From assembly GCA_947170465.1 (NCBI GenBank), contig CAMVTS010000021.1, forward strand, positions 1 through 34,193: 34,193 nt of DNA. The letters are read 5' to 3'. The notes beneath the pieces are model-generated. The model was not told the origin of the DNA, searched no databases, and saw nothing but the letters and a program-made list of their open reading frames with translations. Numbering within the stretch: the stretch's first letter is position 1; the number at the start of each line of letters is the position of its first letter. This DNA is from an uncultured Clostridia bacterium. Its GTDB lineage: Bacteria > Bacillota > Clostridia > Oscillospirales > Acutalibacteraceae. Positions 15,797-21,471 of the stretch are shown here, piece by piece. The position numbers were made by a program, and so were the translations under genes.

Positions 15797-16012
15797 CTAG
15801 TTCACTCCTTTTTCGGTTTGAAAAATCAAATAATCCAAACAGTCAAGCGCTTTTTGCTGTTCGTGAATTTGGTTTAAGAGTTCTTTTCGGTGTCCTCTCA
15901 AAAGAATAAGCATTTGTCCGGTTTGTCCGTGCTCAAAAAGCTCATTGCAGCGCTTGCTCAGTTCCTCTGAACATTTTGCGTCGATAAGATTATGATAGAG
16001 TGCTTGGCTCAA
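15797..16012 (-). CDS. Small coiled-coil protein, first gene of the cyclophilin/flavodoxin operon
   Basis: This 71-residue protein starts at TTG with a GGAAG site upstream. Residues about 36-66 (RGHRKELLNQIHEQQKALDCLDYLIFQ) form an amphipathic helix like the C-terminal dimerisation helix of MerR-family regulators, but there is no DNA-binding domain. Not a recognised family by name. It is promoter-proximal and tightly coupled to the cyclophilin-like lipoprotein gene (one base between stop and start), which argues that it is real. Function unknown. Confidence 0.65.
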   Translation of the reverse strand: MSQALYHNLIDAKCSEELSKRCNELFEHGQTGQMLILLRGHRKELLNQIHEQQKALDCLDYLIFQTEKGVN

Positions 16013-16042
16013 ATTATATCACTTCCGTTTTGATCTGACTCT

Positions 16043-16071
16043 ATTATAAGTCCTTTTCCCAGAAATGTAAA
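16043..16071 (-). promoter_or_regulatory. Promoter of the cyclophilin/flavodoxin operon
   Basis: On the minus strand TTTACA (16066-16071), 17 bases, TATAAT (16043-16048). It sits back to back with the LysR promoter in a 116-base divergent region, so the LysR protein is the likely regulator. A duplicate of this promoter drives the frameshifted gene at 2899. Confidence 0.75.
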
Positions 16072-16080
16072 ATACTTATG

Positions 16081-16109
16081 TTGCATAATTAGTTATTCTA
16101 TGTTAGAAT
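16081..16109 (+). promoter_or_regulatory. Promoter of the LysR gene at 16129
   Basis: TTGCAT (16081-16086), 17 bases, TAGAAT (16104-16109), about 20 bases before the start codon. Confidence 0.55.
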
Positions 16110-16128
16110 ATCTAAAGGAGTGATGAAA

Positions 16129-17004
16129 ATGGAGATTCGCGTATTGCGTTACTTTCTGGAAACCGCGCGAGAGGAAAACATGACGCGCGCCGCCGAACGG
16201 CTTTTTATCTCACAGCCTACCATGTCTAAGCAGCTCAAAGAGCTGGAAAACGAGCTCGGCGTAAAGCTGTTTAGGCGCTCAAACTACAACATCAAGCTGA
16301 CTGAGGCTGGTATGCTGCTGCGTGAACGTGCCGAGGATATTCTGTCGCTGGTGGACAAAACCTTAGAAGAATTCAAGTCGCTCGACAATTTGAACAGCGG
16401 AGATATTTATGTAGGCGCTCCCGAATCGGAAGCAATGGAACAATTCGCGCTGGTGGTTAGCGATTTGCAAAAGCGATATCCCGGCATCCGCTGCAACATC
16501 TACAGCGGCAACATGCAGGACGTTTGCGAAAAGCTGGACAAGGGGCTGCTGGATTTTGCGATCGTGATGAACTATGTCGATTTGAAAAAATACAACTATC
16601 TGCCAATGCAGACGGAGGATGCCTGGGGCGTTATTCTGCGGCGCGACGATCCGCTTGCAGAAAACGAAGCGTTCACGATATCCATGTTGAAGGAGTTGCC
16701 GCTGATTTGCTCGCGCCAATGGGTGGACTATGAACTGCCGCAATGGTTCGGCTCAGACACCAATGACGTCAACATCACGGCGACCTATAACCTTCCCTAT
16801 AACGGCGCGGTGATGGCAAAGGCGGGCATCGGCTATGCCATGATGCTCGACAAGCTGGTGCAGACAGACGAAAACAGCGAGCTGATATTCCGGCCGCTGC
16901 TGGATGTGCCAAAGGCGGAGATGTATATTATCTGGCGCAAATACCAGACCTTTACCCCGGTTTCACAGCTGCTTGTCAAAGCGCTCCGGGATAAATTCAG
17001 TTAA
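16129..17004 (+). CDS. LysR-family transcriptional regulator
   Basis: I start this 291-residue protein at the ATG at 16129 (MEIRVLRYF), 8 bases after AAAGGAG; upstream in-frame GTG/ATG codons overlap the ribosome site. The LysR winged-HTH occupies residues 1-60 (NMTRAAERLFISQPTMSKQLKELENELGVKLF), followed by the periplasmic-binding-like effector domain (SGDIYVGAPESEAMEQF onward). It is divergent from the cyclophilin/flavodoxin operon and is presumably its regulator. Ends in a strong shared hairpin terminator. Effector unknown; the redox operon suggests a small electrophile or quinone. Confidence 0.9.
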   Translation: MEIRVLRYFLETAREENMTRAAERLFISQPTMSKQLKELENELGVKLFRRSNYNIKLTEAGMLLRERAEDILSLVDKTLEEFKSLDNLNSGDIYVGAPESEAMEQFALVVSDLQKRYPGIRCNIYSGNMQDVCEKLDKGLLDFAIVMNYVDLKKYNYLPMQTEDAWGVILRRDDPLAENEAFTISMLKELPLICSRQWVDYELPQWFGSDTNDVNITATYNLPYNGAVMAKAGIGYAMMLDKLVQTDENSELIFRPLLDVPKAEMYIIWRKYQTFTPVSQLLVKALRDKFS

Positions 17005-17023
17005 AGATGATTCTCCACAAAAA

Positions 17024-17060
17024 CCGCCCTGCCGGACAATACCGGCAGGGCGGTTGATTT
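17024..17060. terminator. Bidirectional terminator between LysR and GNAT genes
   Basis: CCGCCCTGCCGG (17024-17035) pairs exactly with 17042-17053 and is followed by TTgaTTTTTT. The opposite strand also ends in a T-run. Confidence 0.85.
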
Positions 17061-17064
17061 TTTA

Positions 17065-17514
17065 TCACTCCGTTTCCATGCCCATCAGCATGACACGCTT
17101 TTCGCGCCTGAAGCCGAATTTTTCATAGAAGGGCGGCAACACGCCTTCGGCGGCGGTAATCAGATGTACGCCGACGATCCCCTGCTGTTTTATATCCTCC
17201 AGAAACCGCTCCAACAGCTTTGAGGCGATTCCCTGTCTTTGATAATCAGGGTGAACGGCGAAGTCGTTGATCTCAAAGGTTCTGCCGTAGTGAAACAGCA
17301 TAGACGCTCCGAGGATAAAACCGGCGACTTCTCCATTGACGACGTACTCCAAGCCGTAGGAATGACGGCTCTCCATGATCTCACCGATATGTATCGCCGC
17401 GTCCTCCACACGCCACGGGTCGTTCCACGGCTCTCCCGAGAACGCTTTTGCGTATATCTCCGCATACCGCTCTAAATGCGCGGCTTGAATCGGTTGAATA
17501 TTTGTCTCGCTCAT
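17065..17514 (-). CDS. GNAT-family N-acetyltransferase
   Basis: I start this 149-residue protein at the ATG at 17514, 8 bases after AAAGGG; the GTG three codons upstream overlaps that site. The acetyl-CoA-binding motif is visible (FAVHPDYQRQGIASKLLERF, residues about 86-105), with the usual FYEKFGFR near the C-terminus. It is the last gene of a three-gene operon (MerR/TipAS regulator, methyltransferase, acetyltransferase), 5 bases after the methyltransferase stop. The acceptor is unknown; modification of a drug or small molecule would fit the TipAS context. Confidence 0.87.
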   Translation of the reverse strand: MSETNIQPIQAAHLERYAEIYAKAFSGEPWNDPWRVEDAAIHIGEIMESRHSYGLEYVVNGEVAGFILGASMLFHYGRTFEINDFAVHPDYQRQGIASKLLERFLEDIKQQGIVGVHLITAAEGVLPPFYEKFGFRREKRVMLMGMETE

Positions 17515-17519
17515 ATTTT

Positions 17520-18194
17520 TCACCCTTTTATCGCGTAAAAACCGCTCTGCATATAGGAATGCCAGAACAGCTCGCAGGCGGCAAAGCCTGTTTTGTCGAG
17601 CAGTTCCAAGTGTTCTTTGATTGTAATCGGAAAATACTCAGTGTTGTATCTTGCAGAATGTGACCACACTTCCTCCGGCGTTCTTCCGGCTCGCAAGCCA
17701 AAGGCTTCGATGCGTTTCAGCAAAAGCTCTTTGCCGCGTTCGGTGAACGGTGCGGTGTTCTCAAAGCAGATAAAGATACCGCCGGGCTTCAACGCATTGA
17801 AGCAATTTTTGACTGCGATTTCTCTTGTTGCGCGGTCGAAATAATGGTGTGACTGGATCGCCGTGACAATATCAAAGCGGTTTGAAAATTCCAGCTTTTC
17901 CGAGCCGATACAATGATATTCACAGCCTTGATTTGCTAACTTCTTTTGAGCATCAGCAAGCATTTTTTCGGAAGGATCGCAGAGCACCAGCTCAGTCAGG
18001 TTCAACCTGTTCAGCGCCATCACGCCGAAATTGCCCGTTCCGCAGCCGGTGTCCAGAACGGCAACCGGCTTGTCGCTGCAATAGGTGGTTATCACGCTGA
18101 AAATCTGCTCGTATATTTCATCATAATGCGGAATCACCTTCCGCACATTCTCGTCATACTGATTCACCGCAAAAGCGGATTTGTTGTCGGTCAT
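17520..18194 (-). CDS. Class I SAM-dependent methyltransferase
   Basis: This 224-residue protein starts at the ATG at 18194 with AAAGGAG just upstream; the open frame extending to 18437 overlaps the regulator gene out of frame and is not used. Motif I is VLDTGCGTGNFG (about 47-58), with LCDPSEKML as the acidic ribose-binding motif II and a PGGIFICFE strand further on. The fold is that of cytoplasmic small-molecule methyltransferases. Middle gene of the MerR/TipAS operon. Substrate unknown. Confidence 0.87.
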   Translation of the reverse strand: MTDNKSAFAVNQYDENVRKVIPHYDEIYEQIFSVITTYCSDKPVAVLDTGCGTGNFGVMALNRLNLTELVLCDPSEKMLADAQKKLANQGCEYHCIGSEKLEFSNRFDIVTAIQSHHYFDRATREIAVKNCFNALKPGGIFICFENTAPFTERGKELLLKRIEAFGLRAGRTPEEVWSHSARYNTEYFPITIKEHLELLDKTGFAACELFWHSYMQSGFYAIKG

Positions 18195-18207
18195 GATGTT
18201 CTCCTTT

Positions 18208-18248
18208 AACGTGCAAGCATATTTGCTCACACGTCCTGAAATGTTATT
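18208..18248. repeat. 41-base duplicated segment with hairpin (also at 1879-1919)
   Basis: Identical to 1879-1919. Here it spans the end of the MerR/TipAS gene and the gap to the methyltransferase gene, with the hairpin at 18209-18234 directly upstream of the AAAGGAG ribosome site. It may tune expression of the downstream genes rather than terminate. Confidence 0.65.
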
Positions 18249-18960
18249 CAAAATACTGCTTAATACACGCCGAAACAAACTCCGCCGTACCCTCGCCGTA
18301 CCGATCAATATTTTTCCGGAAGCGGTCGTCGGCGACGTACATCTGTCCCAAGCCTTTGAGAATGTCGTCGGTGCAGGTATAGAAATTGTCGGTGATACAC
18401 TGCTGTAATTCTTCGACCTGTATTTTCGCCGCTTCATCGTCGGACGAAATGCCGTCGCGGTTCAGCACAGCAAATTCTTCAAACACCGCGTCGAGTAAAG
18501 CGGCAGACTTGCTGAAATCTGTGTCGCGCTGCTCGAATTCTTTGTAGGCGGCGGTATTGCCCCAACGCTGTTTGGCTTCCTCTGCGTATTGACTTTTCAG
18601 CGCTTCGTATTCGTTATTCGTTTTCATAAAACCTTCTCCTTTCTCCACGCTGTCGATTGCTGCAATCAACTGTTCAAGCCGTTCCTTTTTGGCAAGCAAG
18701 AGTTGACGTTGACGTGACAGCGCCTGCTGTTTATCGTAGTCAGGTGAGGATAAAATCTCCGCGATTGTTTTCAGTGAAAAGTCCAGCTCACGGTAAAACA
18801 AAATCTCCTGCATACGCTGCAAGGATTTTTCGTCATAAAAGCGGTAGCCTGTCTGCGCGTCTACCTCTGACGGTTTCAGCAAGCCGATTTCGTCGTAGTA
18901 GTGAAGCGTGCGCACGCTCACGCCTGTCAGCTCTGCGAATTCTTTGATCTGCATTTTCAT
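18244..18960 (-). CDS. MerR-family regulator with TipAS-like effector-binding domain
   Basis: This 238-residue protein begins with a MerR HTH (MKMQIKEFAELTGVSVRTLHYYDEIGLL), a coiled coil to about residue 110, then a TipAS domain (about 112-238: NNEYEALKSQYAEEAKQRWG ... GLGQMYVADDRFRKNIDRYGEGTAEF). TipAS domains bind structurally diverse antibiotics. The promoter has the 19-bp spacer and central dyad expected for MerR activation, so the protein probably autoregulates. Inside the gene an AAAGGAG (18636-18642) stands 8 bases before an in-frame ATG at 18627, predicting a free 127-residue TipAS-domain product. It leads an operon with a methyltransferase and a GNAT enzyme. Confidence 0.9.
   Translation of the reverse strand: MKMQIKEFAELTGVSVRTLHYYDEIGLLKPSEVDAQTGYRFYDEKSLQRMQEILFYRELDFSLKTIAEILSSPDYDKQQALSRQRQLLLAKKERLEQLIAAIDSVEKGEGFMKTNNEYEALKSQYAEEAKQRWGNTAAYKEFEQRDTDFSKSAALLDAVFEEFAVLNRDGISSDDEAAKIQVEELQQCITDNFYTCTDDILKGLGQMYVADDRFRKNIDRYGEGTAEFVSACIKQYFE
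18627..18642 (-). promoter_or_regulatory. Predicted internal ribosome site and ATG for a short TipAS product
   Basis: AAAGGAG at 18636-18642, 8-base spacing, ATG ending at 18627, in frame with the regulator. The same arrangement is preserved in the truncated copy (ATG at 4437). Confidence 0.6.
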
Positions 18961-18979
18961 TTTCCTCACCTCGGGTTCT

Positions 18980-19010
18980 ATGATACTCTATGACGCAGCG
19001 TCAGAGTCAA
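18980..19010 (-). promoter_or_regulatory. MerR-type promoter with 19-base spacer and dyad operator
   Basis: On the minus strand TTGACT (19005-19010) and TATCAT (18980-18985) are 19 bases apart. The spacer carries the dyad TGACGC-T-GCGTCA. A long spacer with a central dyad is the signature of MerR-activated promoters, and it lies just upstream of the MerR/TipAS gene. Confidence 0.85.
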
Positions 19011-19057
19011 GAGTTTTCTGAAAATATTCTATAACAATTTTTTCGGGAACGCAACGG

Positions 19058-19086
19058 TTGCATTTTTTCTTCGCTCGTACTATAAT
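19058..19086 (+). promoter_or_regulatory. Promoter of the HIT-family gene
   Basis: TTGCAT (19058-19063), 17 bases, TATAAT (19081-19086), about 20 bases before the start codon. Confidence 0.75.
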
Positions 19087-19107
19087 GTGAAAAAGGAGGC
19101 AAACAAA

Positions 19108-19512
19108 ATGGACTGTGTATTTTGTAAAATTCTCAGCGGAGAACTTCCCGGTTCCAAGCTGTACGAAAACGATACCACGATTGCGATAATGGATATTGCA
19201 GACGACGTTGACGGACACATCCTCGTCATTCCGAAGAAGCACTACAAAAATATTCTTGACTGCGACAGCGATACGCTTCACGACTTGATGGACACCGCTC
19301 AAAAGGTTTCCCGTCATCTTGTCGACAACTGCGGTTACGACGGTGTGAACCTCCTCAACGCCAGCGATGAAAGTGCGGGGCAGTCGGTGCCGCATTTCCA
19401 CATCCATATCATTCCGCGTAAGCGCAATGACGGCATTGACGGATGGCCTGTCTTCAAGGGCGCCAAAAAGAGCTATTCCTATCATTTTGAAAAACTGAAA
19501 ATGAACGGTTGA
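19108..19512 (+). CDS. HIT-family (histidine triad) nucleotide hydrolase/transferase
   Basis: I start this 134-residue protein at the ATG at 19108, 8 bases after AAGGAGG; the GTG further upstream overlaps that site. The N-terminal CVFCKILSGELP and the histidine triad HFHIHII (His96, His98, His100) place it with HINT/protein kinase C inhibitor-like proteins, which hydrolyse AMP-lysine-type phosphoramidates. The length is typical. Single gene with its own promoter; the stop overlaps the start of the next promoter (TTGACA at 19509). Confidence 0.92.
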   Translation: MDCVFCKILSGELPGSKLYENDTTIAIMDIADDVDGHILVIPKKHYKNILDCDSDTLHDLMDTAQKVSRHLVDNCGYDGVNLLNASDESAGQSVPHFHIHIIPRKRNDGIDGWPVFKGAKKSYSYHFEKLKMNG

Positions 19513-19537
19513 CAAATACCATTTCAGAAATTATAAT
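19509..19537 (+). promoter_or_regulatory. Perfect consensus promoter for the riboswitch transcript
   Basis: TTGACA (19509-19514), 17 bases, TATAAT (19532-19537). Transcription should start at about 19544, exactly at the first strand of the riboswitch P1 helix. Confidence 0.85.
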
Positions 19538-19543
19538 ATAACC

Positions 19544-19630
19544 GACCTATAAAGAGTGCGCGAGAGACAAGCTCGTTGACCGCACACCAACCTGCCGTGA
19601 GGTAAGGTGGTAATGCTTGACCGATAGGAG
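19544..19630 (+). ncRNA. SAM-clan riboswitch aptamer (SAM-I/IV-variant-like)
   Basis: The architecture follows the S-box core. P1 is CCTAT (19546-19550) with ATAGG (19624-19628), then the AAAGAG joining segment. P2 is GTGCG/CGCAC, with an inner GAG/CTC helix and a kink-turn-like GTTGAC. P3 has the conserved CAACC ... AAGGTGGTAAT. The P2 loop CAAGC (19568-19572) pairs with GCTTG (19615-19619) as the expected pseudoknot. The P4 hairpin of SAM-I is missing, as in SAM-IV and SAM-I/IV variants. A terminator follows at 19643-19672. It most likely senses S-adenosylmethionine and turns transcription off. The class assignment is by eye from conserved elements. Confidence 0.75.
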
Positions 19631-19642
19631 ATTATGAACGAT

Positions 19643-19672
19643 ACGCCTGTCGGAAACGATGGGCGTTTTTTT
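19643..19672 (+). terminator. Riboswitch expression-platform terminator
   Basis: ACGCCTGTCG (19643-19652), GAAA loop, CGATGGGCGT (19657-19666), then a T-run to 19672. CCTGTCGG (19646-19653) can instead pair with CCGATAGG (19621-19628), which includes the 3' strand of P1: a clear antiterminator. Ligand-stabilised P1 would therefore allow the terminator to form. Confidence 0.8.
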
Positions 19673-19711
19673 GTGCTCCGAATAGGGAATAATTTTTTCG
19701 GAGGATTGAAC

Positions 19712-19981
19712 ATGAAAACAATCGAAAGTCTTATCAACGCAAGCAAGAAGGTCTATGTCAAAATGAGTAGTGACGCAATCTGCAAGCAATTTTTCACACA
19801 AGCTGAACGCGAAGGATTTTTGTTTGGAGGTGAAAAACCGACCAAAAAAGAGCCCTCGGATATCATCGCTGTGTTACCTGACAAAAGGATCTGCTATGTC
19901 GGCACCATTGGCAGGATCGCGGCAGGGTCGGGAGCGGAGAATGTGGTCGTGGTTGAAGCTGAGGCGCTATTGGCGCCGTAA
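19712..19981 (+). CDS. Unknown 89-residue protein under riboswitch control
   Basis: I use the ATG at 19712 (MKTIESLINASKKVYVKMSS), 7 bases after GGAGG; the upstream in-frame ATG at 19634 lies inside the riboswitch platform. The protein has no signal peptide or membrane segment and no named domain that I recognise; the middle (FTQAEREGFLFGGEKPTKKEPSDIIAVLPDKRICYVGTIGRIA) resembles small phage- or element-associated hypothetical proteins. It is the only gene between the SAM-type riboswitch and the mobile element. Either it is a genuine SAM-controlled gene, or the original target was displaced by the insertion. Confidence 0.65.
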   Translation: MKTIESLINASKKVYVKMSSDAICKQFFTQAEREGFLFGGEKPTKKEPSDIIAVLPDKRICYVGTIGRIAAGSGAENVVVVEAEALLAP

Positions 19982-20086
19982 CACGCCCTGTTGCGCCCTG
20001 TGTGCGGTTTTTGTGGAACAGCAGGAACCAAACCCGACAAATAACTTTCGTGCAAATCAGGGCGTTTCTCGCGGTCGTTTGTGTCG

Positions 20087-20117
20087 AGTCAAAATCTGCA
20101 CCGCATTAATCAAAGAA
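20087..20117 (+). repeat. 31-base dispersed repeat, copy 2 (left of the mobile element)
   Basis: AGTCAAAATCTGCACCGCAT at the left followed by tAATCAAAGAA. It lies 72 bases before the element's first promoter, in the same orientation as copy 3 on the other side (25964-25994). The two differ at six positions. Confidence 0.6.
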
Positions 20118-20158
20118 TACGACGTTCAAAAACGTGCAAACATTTATTCTAAAATCTA

Positions 20159-20202
20159 TTGACACAAATGTTCGAATGTGTTATACTGAACATACATTCG
20201 AA
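20159..20202 (+). promoter_or_regulatory. Leading promoter of the mobile element with inverted-repeat operator
   Basis: TTGACA (20159-20164), 17 bases, TATACT (20182-20187). TTCGAATGT (20171-20179) in the spacer and its exact inverse ACATTCGAA (20194-20202) at the transcript start bracket the -10 box, so a dimeric repressor bound to both would block it. The right arm context GAACATACATTCG also resembles a Gram-positive LexA box. Confidence 0.7.
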
Positions 20203-20211
20203 TAAAAAAAC

Positions 20212-20260
20212 ACCATACACAGTCCGCAAAGTCATCGCGGGCGTGTATGGTTTTCATTTT
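20212..20260 (+). terminator. Leader terminator/attenuator of the mobile-element operon
   Basis: ACCATACAC (20212-20220) pairs with GTGTATGGT (20243-20251) and GTCCGC (20222-20227) with GCGGGC (20237-20242), followed by TTTTCATTTT. It lies between the promoter and the first gene. A second hairpin AACGCTG/CAGCGTT (20264-20280) stands just before the ribosome site. Confidence 0.7.
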
Positions 20261-20303
20261 CAAAACGCTGACGCAGCGTTACATTTTCATCAGGAGGTGC
20301 GCT

Positions 20304-20501
20304 ATGGAACACAAAACATACAAAAGCTATGATGAACTGCCGCTGATGTTATCGGTGCAGGACGTTGCCGACGTGCTGGGTATTTCAATGTCTGGCGCGT
20401 ATGAGCTGGTCAAGGAGAAAGGATTCCCTCACCTGAGAATCGGCGCCAGGATCGTGGTGCCGAAGGAGAAGTTCATCAAGTGGGTGAAGGATAACTCATG
20501 A
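20304..20501 (+). CDS. Excisionase-type HTH DNA-binding protein
   Basis: I start this 65-residue protein at the ATG at 20304, 8 bases after AGGAGG; the in-frame ATG upstream sits inside the leader hairpin. Residues about 13-62 are a MerR-like winged HTH of the excisionase family (LSVQDVADVLGISMSGAYELVKEKGFPHLRIGARIVVPKEKFIKWV). Such proteins bend DNA at attachment sites and direct the integrase towards excision, or act as small regulators. First gene of the element; its stop overlaps the next start by 4 bases (ATGA). Confidence 0.85.
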   Translation: MEHKTYKSYDELPLMLSVQDVADVLGISMSGAYELVKEKGFPHLRIGARIVVPKEKFIKWVKDNS

Positions 20502-20926
20502 CAAAATATGCAATGACGCCGCAGGGACAGTATCACGGTCCGCTCCCTGTGCGAAATTTCTTTCCTATGCCGAACGCGATCTTTGATCTTGGGCTTACGG
20601 CAGAGGAAATAGCTGTCTATGCCTTTCTGATGAGCTGCGAGGACAGGCGAACCTACACGTGTTATCCAAGCTACAAAATAATCGGCAAAGCGATCGGCAA
20701 AAGCAAAAATACCGTCATCAAGTATGTGGGTATGCTTGAAGAAAAGGGCTTGATATCCAAGCACAAAACCTTTGTGATAACCGACAACGGAAAGGCATGG
20801 AACGGCAACCTGATGTTCACGATCGCGCCCATCAGAAGCGCGATAGATGTGCATTATTATCATCAGATGTGGGATCGGAAAAATATCCAATACATCAAGC
20901 AGCCAAAACGCAAAAAACGCAGATGA
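20498..20926 (+). CDS. HTH protein of replication-initiator/DnaD-like type
   Basis: This 142-residue protein starts on the ATGA overlap with the excisionase gene. Residues about 18-95 form a winged HTH (FFPMPNAIFDLGLTAEEIAVYAFLMSCEDRRTYTCYPSYKIIGKAIGKSKNTVIKYVGMLEEKGLI) like the N-terminal domain of RepA-N initiators and HTH_36 proteins. The tail is very basic (KQPKRKKRR), as expected for DNA binding. In an element with no other replication gene, it could be a reduced initiator or a regulator. Confidence 0.75.
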   Translation: MTKYAMTPQGQYHGPLPVRNFFPMPNAIFDLGLTAEEIAVYAFLMSCEDRRTYTCYPSYKIIGKAIGKSKNTVIKYVGMLEEKGLISKHKTFVITDNGKAWNGNLMFTIAPIRSAIDVHYYHQMWDRKNIQYIKQPKRKKRR

Positions 20927-20945
20927 TTATCAAAAGCAGGTTAAA

Positions 20946-20992
20946 GTCAGGCGTCTGCCTTGACGCTATACATCAGCCGGCAGAGCCGACTG
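20946..20992 (+). other. Candidate origin of transfer: two hairpins before the relaxase genes
   Basis: GTCAGGC/GCCTTGAC (20946-20964, one bulge) and CAGCCGGC/GCCGACTG (20974-20992, one mismatch) lie in the 140-base gap between the HTH gene and the RHH/relaxase genes. Mobilisation origins often have such inverted repeats beside mob genes. No nick site can be assigned from sequence. Confidence 0.35.
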
Positions 20993-21067
20993 TTGCGATG
21001 TTCAAGGCGTTATTCGGCGGTTTTGTTGGTTGCTATATTTCGGGGTCTATATTTTGAGGTGTTTTTC

Positions 21068-21469
21068 ATGGTTGAAAATAAGAAAAAATACGCTTATTGG
21101 ATGTATCCATCCATGGTCAAAGAAATAGAAAAATCACTTGATATGGCGAACGCCACCTCAAAAAGTGATTTTGTAAGTCAGGCGGTGAATTTTTATATCC
21201 GCTACCTGCATTTGGGAAAATCGATGAACCTCTTGGCGCCCGTACTTGAGAACACTGTTCACAGCGAAGTTGAGAGCGCCGAGCGAAATCTTTCCGAGAT
21301 GATGTTCAAAATCGCCGTGGAGCTCGGCATGATTTCCAATCAGCTCTGCAATGTTTATCAGTTCGACAGAAACGCATTTAAGAAATTGAGAGAGAACGTC
21401 GCGGAGGAAATTGCATCCACCAACGGCATATTTACCTTCGACGACGCCTACCTCTGGCAGGATAATTAA
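21068..21469 (+). CDS. Ribbon-helix-helix relaxosome accessory protein (MobC-like role)
   Basis: I start this 133-residue protein at the ATG at 21068, with GAGGTG 6 bases upstream; the open frame before it has no better start. Residues about 10-50 (YWMYPSMVKEIEKSLDMANATSKSDFVSQAVNFYIRYL) look like a ribbon-helix-helix DNA-binding unit, followed by a helical region. It sits two bases before the relaxase start, the typical place of a nicking accessory protein that binds the transfer origin. No similarity to a named protein can be confirmed by eye. Confidence 0.7.
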   Translation: MVENKKKYAYWMYPSMVKEIEKSLDMANATSKSDFVSQAVNFYIRYLHLGKSMNLLAPVLENTVHSEVESAERNLSEMMFKIAVELGMISNQLCNVYQFDRNAFKKLRENVAEEIASTNGIFTFDDAYLWQDN

Positions 21470-21471
21470 CG

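Noticed and set aside
18195-18437. N-terminal extension of the methyltransferase to 18437
   Set aside because: It overlaps the MerR/TipAS gene out of frame; the ATG at 18194 has a strong ribosome site.
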